Assembly (NCBI RefSeq): GCF_010233585.1
Contig: NZ_CP045997.1
Coordinates: 1,527,886 to 1,577,715 of the forward strand
DNA length: 49,830 nt
Source of the DNA: Spirosoma endbachense
GTDB taxonomy: Bacteria; Bacteroidota; Bacteroidia; Cytophagales; Spirosomataceae
Direction of reading: 5' to 3'
Both the position numbers and the translations under genes were made by a program. Position 1 is the stretch's first letter. Each line of letters begins with the position of its first letter. The notes beneath the pieces are model-generated. The model was not told the origin of the DNA. It was given only the letters and a program-made list of their open reading frames with translations, and ran no database searches. Positions 43,299 to 49,830 of this stretch are shown here, one piece after another.

Positions 43299-43577
43299 TT
43301 TGCTTAGGCCCAGAGGGCGGCTTGAAAAAAATCAAGTAAAACCCAACTGCCAGGTAGTAGTGTTTTCTTACAACTAAATCGTCCTACTACTCAGCTCGAG
43401 TCAATATAATTAAGACGCTGAGAAAGCTTTATTCGTCACATGAAATAATCCATGCTATTCTACTTGCTAGTACAAGCAATTGATTAAATGCATAGGGTTC
43501 TTTGGTTTTGAGCTAGCAGGCCACTAATGTATCACCACATTTAGAAAAAAACTGTGTCTCAGGGGCAGGTATAAAAC

Positions 43578-43629
43578 TAGGGCTTTGGGTTAGAGTCATG
43601 CCATGGCATAGCTCTAACCCAAAGCCCTA
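43578..43629. repeat. 52-bp palindrome upstream of arsR
   Basis: Two 26-nt arms (43578-43603 and 43604-43629) are complementary except for two adjacent positions. The centre is itself the palindrome ATGCCATGGCAT. T-rich sequence follows on the minus strand only. Confidence 0.8.
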
Positions 43630-43678
43630 AAACAATAGCTACGAAAAGAGCCTATTCGTAATGTCAAAAAAAATATTC

Positions 43679-43694
43679 ATCGTAATATTGCAAT
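43679..43694 (+). promoter_or_regulatory. arsR: Putative ArsR operator, copy 1
   Basis: ATCGTAATATTGCAAT is an imperfect dyad (AT-n-G-n-AATATT-n-C-n-AT). An identical copy lies before arsM. It overlaps the -33 region of the arsR promoter, so bound ArsR would block transcription. Confidence 0.65.
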
Positions 43695-43717
43695 TGATCG
43701 GCGATGCATTACTTTTG
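43687..43717 (+). promoter_or_regulatory. arsR: arsR promoter
   Basis: ATTG (43687-43690), a 19-nt spacer and an exact TACTTTTG (43710-43717) match the TTTG/TAnnTTTG consensus. The predicted transcript start is at or next to ATG 43722, so the mRNA may be nearly leaderless. Confidence 0.55.
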
Positions 43718-43721
43718 CGGC

Positions 43722-44054
43722 ATGGGACTGACAAAAACGGAGATCTTTACCGCTGAACAAAACCGTATGGCCGATCTGGCAAAGGCCTTTGCTCATCCGG
43801 CACGGGTAGCAATATTGCAAATGCTGATCGCTCGGAAAGCCTGCGTATGTGGTGATTTGGTAGACGAACTTGAATTAGCTCAGGCAACCGTTTCGCAACA
43901 TTTGAAGGAATTGAAACGAATCGGTATCATCCAGGGTGAAATTAATCCGCCCCGTGTTTGCTATTGCATTAACCCCACTGTATGGCAAGAAGCCCAACAA
44001 ACGTTTGGTGCCATGCTGGATGCATTTATTCCCGAATCGGCATCCTGCTGTTAA
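43722..44054 (+). CDS. arsR: ArsR family arsenic-responsive repressor
   Basis: The 110-residue winged-helix repressor shows [15 protein letters not shown], then a recognition helix in [17 protein letters not shown]. The arsenite-sensing CVCGD motif sits at the start of the DNA-binding helix, as in classic ArsR. A further CC pair ends the protein. Binding As(III) releases it from DNA and derepresses the cluster. ATG 43722 is preferred over 43704 because a -7 box occupies 43710-43717. It heads arsR-arsM-arsC-arsN2-arsO. Confidence 0.9.
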   Translation: MGLTKTEIFTAEQNRMADLAKAFAHPARVAILQMLIARKACVCGDLVDELELAQATVSQHLKELKRIGIIQGEINPPRVCYCINPTVWQEAQQTFGAMLDAFIPESASCC

Positions 44055-44085
44055 GAGATCAGCAGGTATTTTTTTGTAAAAATCA

Positions 44086-44101
44086 ATCGTAATATTGCAA
44101 T
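44086..44101 (+). promoter_or_regulatory. arsM: Putative ArsR operator, copy 2 (before arsM)
   Basis: Exactly the same 16 bases as at 43679-43694 end 10 nt before the arsM ATG, in the 57-bp arsR-arsM gap. Two sites suggest a second regulated promoter or DNA looping. Confidence 0.65.
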
Positions 44102-44111
44102 AAACTAGACC

Positions 44112-45035
44112 ATGGAAACTGCAGAGCAAATCAAAGAGGTAGTCCGTCAGAAATACGCAGCCATCGCTGAACGCACCCCAGCAGAAGCTACTGGATGCTG
44201 TGGGAGCGATCAACCCGGCCCCACATCCTGCTGTGGTCCGGAAATCAGCGCCAGTGTTCCCATCGATATGACGGTTGGCTACGGTGAGCTGAACGGCTAC
44301 GTCGTTGAGGCTGATTTAGGGTTAGGTTGTGGTCTCCCGACGCAATTTGCCCAGATCAAACCGGGTGATGTCGTAGTTGATTTAGGATCGGGCGCGGGCA
44401 ATGATTGTTTTGTTGCTCGAGCTGAAACGGGGCCAACCGGTCGGGTGATCGGTCTGGATATGACCCCTGCCATGATTGATCGGGCGCGTTTAAACGCCAA
44501 AACCCTGGGTTTTACTAATGTCGAATTTGTCTATGGCGACATCGAAGATATGCCCTTGGCAGAAAATCTGGCAGATGTCGTTGTCAGCAATTGCGTCATG
44601 AACCTTGTTCCCGATAAGCAGAAAGCTTTCTCCGAAACCTATCGCATTCTTAAGCCGGGTGGGCATTTTAGTATCTCAGACATCGTTCTGAAAGGGGAGT
44701 TGCCCGGAAATTTACAGCGTGATGCAGAGCTTTACGTCGGTTGTGTATCCGGAGCCAGTCAAAAGGATGCGTATTTAGAGCTTGTAGCCCAAGCCGGATT
44801 CACGAACATCATTGTGCAAAAAGAGCGCGAAATCGCCCTTCCGGATGAGGTATTGAAAAATTATCTCTCAAACGATGAAATTGCCGGCTATCGTCAGCCA
44901 ACTGGTGGCAATCCAGCCAGAGGCATTTATAGTGTTACGGTGTTTGCGCAAAAGCCAGAACCTGTTGACTCTAAATTAGTCGAATTAGGTAATTCAGAAG
45001 GGGTATCGTGCTGTGGTCCCGATTGCTGTAACTAA
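44112..45035 (+). CDS. arsM: Arsenite S-adenosylmethionine methyltransferase
   Basis: The 307-residue enzyme methylates As(III) with SAM. It has the SAM motif VVDLGSGAGND (88-98) and the three conserved As(III)-binding cysteines: C73 in LGCG, C161 in SNCVMNL and C211 in YVGCVSGA. Extra cysteine pairs flank the core (GCCGS near 29, SCCGP near 40, and CCGPDCC at the C-terminus), probably auxiliary metalloid-binding sites. It follows the second operator copy and precedes arsC by 17 bp. Products are methylated arsenicals, which are volatile or can be further processed. Confidence 0.93.
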   Translation: METAEQIKEVVRQKYAAIAERTPAEATGCCGSDQPGPTSCCGPEISASVPIDMTVGYGELNGYVVEADLGLGCGLPTQFAQIKPGDVVVDLGSGAGNDCFVARAETGPTGRVIGLDMTPAMIDRARLNAKTLGFTNVEFVYGDIEDMPLAENLADVVVSNCVMNLVPDKQKAFSETYRILKPGGHFSISDIVLKGELPGNLQRDAELYVGCVSGASQKDAYLELVAQAGFTNIIVQKEREIALPDEVLKNYLSNDEIAGYRQPTGGNPARGIYSVTVFAQKPEPVDSKLVELGNSEGVSCCGPDCCN

Positions 45036-45052
45036 CATAAAAAGGATTTTCC

Positions 45053-45517
45053 ATGAAACGAATCTTAGTACTATGTTCGGGTAATTCCGCCCGATCGCAG
45101 ATAGCCCAGGCGTATCTACACTATTTTGCCGATAGGTTGAAACCGACTGAACCAATAGAAGTTTACAGTGCTGGCATTAATCCTAAAGGCGTGAACCCAT
45201 TAGCCATACAGGTTTTAGCTGAGGATGGGATTGATATAGCGAACCATACGTCCAATCCTGTAGAAGACTATTTGCATATACCGTTCGATTTTGTACTGAC
45301 CGTCTGCGATAAAGCCCGTGAACAGTGTCCATTTTTCCCGGCAGTCGGTCAGCGGATTCACCAGAGTTTTCCTGAACCTAGCCATATGAAAGGGCGGGAC
45401 ATCGATGCTGAAGCTAAGCTAACGGCATTCCGTGAAGTGCGCGATATGATCAAAATTTACAGTCAGGAATTTATTGCGACCCATGTAGGCGCCAATCAAC
45501 TGGCCTCAACTCAGTAA
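45053..45517 (+). CDS. arsC: Thioredoxin-coupled arsenate reductase (LMW-PTP fold)
   Basis: The 154-residue protein reduces As(V) to As(III). It has the phosphatase-type P-loop C8-SGNSA-R14-S and the redox cysteines C85 and C92 in CDKAREQCP, giving the C8-C85-C92 relay of the thioredoxin-coupled class. The second P-loop cysteine of the common CTGNSCRS is alanine here, which is tolerated in the family. The stop overlaps the arsN2 ATG (TAATG), indicating translational coupling. Confidence 0.92.
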   Translation: MKRILVLCSGNSARSQIAQAYLHYFADRLKPTEPIEVYSAGINPKGVNPLAIQVLAEDGIDIANHTSNPVEDYLHIPFDFVLTVCDKAREQCPFFPAVGQRIHQSFPEPSHMKGRDIDAEAKLTAFREVRDMIKIYSQEFIATHVGANQLASTQ

Positions 45518-45972
45518 TGTCTATGAGCTTTCACATCGAATACGCCCGGCCTGAAGACAAAGACATTGTCATTGCCTTATTACACCAGGGACACTTATTG
45601 ACCGACGATCTGCCAGCAGATCTGGCCGATTTTGTGATTGCCAAAGACGCCCGAAAGTCTATTGGAGTTGCTGGTTTAGAGCGATTTAATGAGGTGGGCC
45701 TGCTGCGTTCGGTAGCTGTCGATCCTGCGTTTCAGGGTAAACAGATTGGTGCTCAATTAGTGGGGCGCATTCTGGAAACCGCCAGAGCTGTCGGGCTACG
45801 TGAGGTGTATCTAATCACAACTACGGCTGATCGTTATTTCGAACGATATGGCTTTCAGGTCGTCAATCGTCAGGATGTACCAGTGGCTATCCAGCAGACA
45901 CAGCAATTCAGCGATCTATGTCCGTCTTCGGCAATTGTCATGAAGCGTGTGCTAACCCCGGATCAGGCATGA
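45517..45972 (+). CDS. arsN2: ArsN2-type GNAT acetyltransferase
   Basis: The 151-residue GNAT protein has the acetyl-CoA loop SVAVDPAFQGKQIGAQLV (about 69-86) and the downstream TTTADRYFERYGF typical of ArsN2. ArsN proteins acetylate organoarsenical or amino-acid-like arsenic compounds, and ArsN2 is defined mainly by its ars-operon context. It is translationally coupled to arsC. Confidence 0.85.
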   Translation: MSMSFHIEYARPEDKDIVIALLHQGHLLTDDLPADLADFVIAKDARKSIGVAGLERFNEVGLLRSVAVDPAFQGKQIGAQLVGRILETARAVGLREVYLITTTADRYFERYGFQVVNRQDVPVAIQQTQQFSDLCPSSAIVMKRVLTPDQA

Positions 45973-46056
45973 TTGCGTTTTAAATAGCCATCTATCATTT
46001 ACCACCAGGCACGATGAAGAATTGCCGACGGGTTATATACCAATCAATGGGTTATC

Positions 46057-47109
46057 ATGAATGAGCCGACTCTACACGATGTGATCATTATCGGTGGGGG
46101 ACAGTCAGGTCTGGCAACTGCCTATCATTTACAGCGTAGCTCCCTGGATGTTATTCAACTGGATGAGCAGCCATCGCCTGGTGGAGCCTGGCAGCACGGA
46201 TGGCAATCGTTGAAACTTTTTTCTCCGGCAGAAGCCAGTTCGCTGCCCGGTTGGCTCATGCCCCGTAGTCATACGATTTATCCAACTCGCCAGGAAGTTA
46301 TCGCGTATCTGACCAATTATGAGAAACGATATGGCTTTGCAGTTCATCGACCCGTTCAGGTTCAATCGGTTAAAAGGGAAGGGACGACGTTCAACCTCCA
46401 AACCAGCCGGGGCAATTATCGTTGCCGTGCATTGGTGTGCGCCACAGGTAGCTGGAGTCATCCGGTTATTCCAGCCTATACCGGGATAAACGATTACAAG
46501 GGTAAACAACTACATTCTGCCAATTATACCTCACCCGATGAATTTACTGGAAAACGGGTGTTAGTTATCGGCGGGGGCAATTCAGGCGCTCAGATTATCG
46601 CTGAAGTATCGAAAGTAGCCAATACAACCTGGGTCACTTTAGAAGAACCATCGTTTTTGCCGGATGAGGTGGATGGGCGTTACCTGTTTCGGGCGGCAAC
46701 GCAACGGTTCCACGCGGGAGATACTAAGCCAGGAGGTAGCCTTGCCGATATTGTGATGGTCGAAAGTGTTAAAGAAGCCCGAAACCGTGATGCCCTGCGC
46801 GCCGTGCGACCGTTTTCGGCATTTAATCAGGATGGCGTTATCTGGCCGGATGGAAGCCAGGAATCGGTCGATGCTATTATCTGGTGTACTGGTTTTCGTC
46901 CTGCTTTGCAATTTTTGAACGGACTTGACCTTCTCACTCCGGACGGTCGGGTAGAGGTGGAAGGCACCCGATCGGTGAAACAACCCGGTTTGTGGCTGGT
47001 CGGATACGGCAGTTGGACTGGCTTCGCGTCGGCAACATTGATTGGCGTCAATCGGTCTGCCCGTCAAACGGCACAGGAAATCATTGGCTATTTGCAGGCA
47101 GGTTCATAA
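46057..47109 (+). CDS. arsO: ArsO-like flavin-dependent monooxygenase
   Basis: The 350-residue flavoprotein has an FAD motif VIIIGGGQSGLATAYHL (about 9-25) and an NADPH motif VLVIGGGNSGAQI (about 170-182). Its C-terminal part contains AIIWCTGFRPAL, as in flavin monooxygenases. In ars operons this protein is called ArsO and is thought to act on arsenicals, though its reaction is not well defined. It lies 84 bp after arsN2 and is the last gene of the cluster. Confidence 0.85.
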   Translation: MNEPTLHDVIIIGGGQSGLATAYHLQRSSLDVIQLDEQPSPGGAWQHGWQSLKLFSPAEASSLPGWLMPRSHTIYPTRQEVIAYLTNYEKRYGFAVHRPVQVQSVKREGTTFNLQTSRGNYRCRALVCATGSWSHPVIPAYTGINDYKGKQLHSANYTSPDEFTGKRVLVIGGGNSGAQIIAEVSKVANTTWVTLEEPSFLPDEVDGRYLFRAATQRFHAGDTKPGGSLADIVMVESVKEARNRDALRAVRPFSAFNQDGVIWPDGSQESVDAIIWCTGFRPALQFLNGLDLLTPDGRVEVEGTRSVKQPGLWLVGYGSWTGFASATLIGVNRSARQTAQEIIGYLQAGS

Positions 47110-47253
47110 AGCGTAAATAGACCTTGAACCAAAGGCCAGACTGGAATCGGAACGGTCATGTTCCTGACAAATTCACCACAGTTGATTAGGTAAAGTGCTT
47201 GCTATGCTTTAGTGTATGGCAACCGTTTCTGGCATTTTTAAACCTGACAATCC

Positions 47254-48600
47254 ATGGAAATTACGCGCAGACATTTTTTGCGAAATTCGGCTCTAACCGC
47301 TACCGGAGCCGGACTGATTAGTCTACCCACACTGGAAGCTATCGCCAGTCAGCGCAAAAAAACTTCCCCGAATGATAAACTTCAACTTGGGCTAATTGGC
47401 TGTAATGGCATGGGTTGGTCAGACCTTCGCTCACATCTGCTCATGAGCGATGTAGAATGTGTCGCCTTAGCTGATGTTGACCAGAGTGTTCTGGATAAAC
47501 GAGCGGCCGATGTCCAAAAAATGCAGCAGAATCGTCCTCAATTATTCAAAGACTATCGGAAACTATTGGAAAACAAAGACATTGATGCCGTTATTATTGG
47601 AACGCCCGATCATTGGCACTGCATGGCCATGATTGATGCGGTCTCGGCAGGCAAGCATGTCTACGTTGAAAAACCCTTAGCCAATAGCATTGAAGAGTGT
47701 AATCTGATGCTGGCGGCTGCCCGGAAATACAATAAAATCGTTCAGGTTGGGCAATGGCAACGGAGCGGTTCACATTACGAAAAAGCAATTGACTACATTC
47801 GATCCGGTAAATTAGGCAATATCCGACTGGTGAAAGTCTGGGCTTACCAGGGTTGGATGAATCCGGTTCCCGTCCGTCCCGACAGTGCCCCACCGGCAGG
47901 TGTGGACTATGATATGTGGCTGGGACCAGCTCCTAAACGACCTTTTAACCCAAATCGCTTCCATTTCAATTTTCGCTGGTTCTGGGATTATGCCGGTGGA
48001 TTGATGACCGATTGGGGCGTTCATGAAATTGACATTGCCCTCTATGCCATGAATGCCAAAGCGCCCAAATCCGTGATGGCATCGGGCGGCAAGCTCGCTT
48101 ATCCTGACGATGCTTCTGAAACACCCGACACCTTGCAGGCTGTTTATGAATATGATGGCTTCAATATGCTCTGGGAGCATGCCACAGGCATCGATGGGGG
48201 TAATTATGGGCGGACCGAGGGCATTGCCTTTATTGGCAACAATGCAACGCTTGTGCTAAATCGGGATGGCTGGTCGCTGTTGCCCGAAACGCAGACAAAA
48301 GATAATATCAAGGTGTATAAGGTGGAAGATATTCCCGACCAGGCTCGTAATGGCGACTACCTAAACGAACATACGAAAAACTTTGTACAGGCCATTAAGA
48401 CCAACAATGCCGGGATACTTAAATGCGGCATTGAAACTGGTAGTATTGCCGCCATTAACGCCCATATGGGGAACATTGCTTACAAGACTGGCCGTAAGGT
48501 TTATTGGGACGCTACAACAAAAGGGTTTAAGAATGACCCGCAGGCTAATGCCCTGTTGTCGGCTCATTACCATAACGGCTGGAAATTACCCGTCGTTTAA
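47254..48600 (+). CDS. Tat-exported Gfo/Idh/MocA family oxidoreductase
   Basis: The 448-residue protein has a true Tat leader (TRRHFLRNSALTATGAGLIS, residues 4-23), the Rossmann segment GLIGCNGMG (about 46-54), TPDHWHC, the EKPLA motif and the C-terminal GGLMTDWGVHEIDIAL block. It is the second exported member in this window and is similar in layout to the 35042 gene product. Sugar redox in the periplasm is inferred. It follows the ars cluster by 145 bp without an obvious terminator, but function does not link it to arsenic. Confidence 0.9.
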   Translation: MEITRRHFLRNSALTATGAGLISLPTLEAIASQRKKTSPNDKLQLGLIGCNGMGWSDLRSHLLMSDVECVALADVDQSVLDKRAADVQKMQQNRPQLFKDYRKLLENKDIDAVIIGTPDHWHCMAMIDAVSAGKHVYVEKPLANSIEECNLMLAAARKYNKIVQVGQWQRSGSHYEKAIDYIRSGKLGNIRLVKVWAYQGWMNPVPVRPDSAPPAGVDYDMWLGPAPKRPFNPNRFHFNFRWFWDYAGGLMTDWGVHEIDIALYAMNAKAPKSVMASGGKLAYPDDASETPDTLQAVYEYDGFNMLWEHATGIDGGNYGRTEGIAFIGNNATLVLNRDGWSLLPETQTKDNIKVYKVEDIPDQARNGDYLNEHTKNFVQAIKTNNAGILKCGIETGSIAAINAHMGNIAYKTGRKVYWDATTKGFKNDPQANALLSAHYHNGWKLPVV

Positions 48601-48616
48601 TGCTCGATTGGGCTAT

Positions 48617-49480
48617 TTATTTTACCGCTTTCCTGCGTTGTTTCCGCCAACGCAGAATGAACCAGCCAACCCCGAAGCCAACCAGGCCAAGGGGTAGAAA
48701 ATAAAACAGGCCAACCAGTACATCGCCCATCAACCGGAAGCCATCGGTAAAATTGTGCCAGATTTGGGCATAAATCGGTTCTTCCGGTCGTAGGGCAACT
48801 TCAGTTTGCTGATAGTAGGTTAGATTGACTGTGCTCAGTGCAACTTCGTCTTTGAGCTGGCGCAGTTCGGCCTCCTGTACTTCACGCTCTTCGCGAATCT
48901 GGCCTAATTGTTCTTCTACTTTTAATACATCCTCAACGGTGCGGGCCTGTTTGAGAAGCTTCAGGTACGTTTCTTCAACCGCTTTTTTACTCCGGATTCG
49001 CGCTTCGGTGTCTACGTAACGACGGGTAACATCCTCGGCTGTTATCGTTTTTGTATCCGTAAAAATGGATTCTTTTAGTACCAACGTAAGAAATGCGTCT
49101 AAACGAGCGGCTGGAACTCGAACGGTCAGGGCATTTTCGATGCTGTTATCAGACTTGGTTTCGTTCGAATTGGCGATCTGACCACCAGACTGGGTAATGG
49201 CCTTCTCAATGGCTTTTCCCGAAGTGTTGAAATCACTGACCCGAATCCGCACCTGTGCATTGCGAATGATTTTCCGGTTAGTCGTTGCCGCCGGTTGACC
49301 CGTTGGTGCCGGTAATTCAGGCGTTAGTTCCTCATCGGTTGAGGAATCATCCTGCTCAGGAGCAGGTGCTTTCATCGCGGCCATACGTTGAGGCATTGAT
49401 GCTTCGGAGAGAGCTTCCTGTTGCTTCGACTGGCAGGCTGTGACTGCGAAAATGGCTATCAGAATAAAATAATTGTTCAT
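48617..49480 (-). CDS. DUF4349 lipoprotein
   Basis: From ATG 49480 the 287-residue protein starts MNNYFILIAIFAVTAC, with the lipobox cysteine at C16. A Pro/Glu/Ala-rich linker, the DUF4349 domain (about 70-230, RKIIRNAQVRIRVSDF) with a coiled coil (VEDVLKVEEQLGQIREERE) and a C-terminal membrane helix with a basic tail (VGWFILRWRKQRRK) follow. The function is unknown. A longer frame from 49513 adds residues lacking a signal-peptide pattern. It converges on the Gfo/Idh/MocA gene with only 16 bp between them. Confidence 0.8.
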   Translation of the reverse strand: MNNYFILIAIFAVTACQSKQQEALSEASMPQRMAAMKAPAPEQDDSSTDEELTPELPAPTGQPAATTNRKIIRNAQVRIRVSDFNTSGKAIEKAITQSGGQIANSNETKSDNSIENALTVRVPAARLDAFLTLVLKESIFTDTKTITAEDVTRRYVDTEARIRSKKAVEETYLKLLKQARTVEDVLKVEEQLGQIREEREVQEAELRQLKDEVALSTVNLTYYQQTEVALRPEEPIYAQIWHNFTDGFRLMGDVLVGLFYFLPLGLVGFGVGWFILRWRKQRRKAVK

Positions 49481-49513
49481 ATCGCTTAGGTGCACAATGG
49501 GGTCAATTTCCAC

Positions 49514-49830
49514 ACGTCTTTCTGACGTTTAAAGTTGCACAAAAAATAGAGCTTATAATGCTCATTTTTAGCGCTTTTGCTGTCGAAAGTTGGGGTTATT
49601 ATAATGAAAATAATCGCCTGGCTATTGGTGCAGGAGGCCATGTTAGATAAACTGTGTTTTAGATGGCAACTTGCCTAGTACTCGGCCAATTTAAACCTAT
49701 AAGGTTTTTGAAACCGCATCGGCGGCCCGGCCAATGCTGTCAACTTAAGGAAAAAGCACTACCTTTTTGGCTTCATGTCTTCTCGTTCATTATGGAAACT
49801 ATAAAAAAAGAATCTGTTGATTCTAACCAC
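49514..49830. other. Right-edge region, mostly non-coding
   Basis: A small hairpin AAACCT/AGGTTT with a T-run (49693-49709) is present. A frame opens at ATG 49792 (METIKKESVDSNH) and leaves the window after 13 codons. It could be the start of a plus-strand gene, but too little is visible. Confidence 0.4.

Larger units (their letters stand above)
42816..43703. other. 888-bp sparse region before the ars cluster
   Basis: It holds an open 48-codon stretch without ATG (42933-43079, plus), a possible zinc-ribbon frame (43086-43298, minus), a 52-bp palindrome (43578-43629) and the arsR promoter/operator. The rest is AT-rich with no recognisable gene. Confidence 0.5.

Overview
The window looks like a chromosomal segment of a Cytophagales-type member of the Bacteroidota, most like Spirosoma or a close relative. 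Support: a SusC/SusD pair, a PorT-like type IX secretion protein next to the menaquinone methyltransferase gene, a YpdA-type bacillithiol disulfide reductase, signal peptides ending in AQ, and recurring -7 boxes of the form TAnnTTTG. GC content is near 50 percent and coding is dense on both strands. The genus is inferred from gene content only.

Left part (1-19.95 kb): a partial TPR membrane protein runs off the left edge. It is followed by an LpxR-like lipid A deacylase and a secreted DPP-IV peptidase (both minus), a SusC/SusD uptake pair (plus), a Gfo/Idh/MocA oxidoreductase, a zinc-type alcohol dehydrogenase that has lost its structural zinc cysteines, and an orphan McrB-like AAA+ GTPase. 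Next come a small lipoprotein, a fused aspartokinase-homoserine dehydrogenase (thrA), a DUF4126 protein, and a translationally coupled SnoaL-like/GH97 pair.

Middle part (20-40.1 kb): two tandem exported ferritin-like proteins, a ceramidase-like protein, a cold-shock protein with a highly charged extension, a GH78-type rhamnosidase, ypdA, priA, a KefF/KefC-like potassium efflux pair, a second Gfo/Idh/MocA protein, a membrane protein with an M19 dipeptidase, and menG(ubiE)-porT.

Right part (40.1-49.8 kb): this part looks more accessory. A tRNA-Val gene has its 3' end built into a 67-bp perfect palindrome. Then follow a transposase relic, a tRNA-Lys gene, a peptidoglycan-binding/aspzincin-like metallopeptidase, a sparse 0.9-kb stretch, and an arsenic cluster arsR-arsM-arsC-arsN2-arsO. 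The arsenic cluster has a 16-bp dyad repeated before arsR and arsM and no efflux pump gene. A third Gfo/Idh/MocA protein and a DUF4349 lipoprotein close the window.

Themes: surface glycan and peptide scavenging (SusCD, GH97, GH78, DPP-IV, M19, three Gfo/Idh/MocA enzymes), core metabolism (thrA, menG, priA), and stress or detoxification (bacillithiol reductase, Kef system, ferritin-like proteins, ars cluster). No single gene set is clearly a new system. The best leads are the pump-less ars cluster with its duplicated operator, the PG-binding aspzincin-like protein, the orphan McrB, the tRNA-Val palindrome, and an orphan bidirectional terminator between ypdA and priA that may mark a small RNA.
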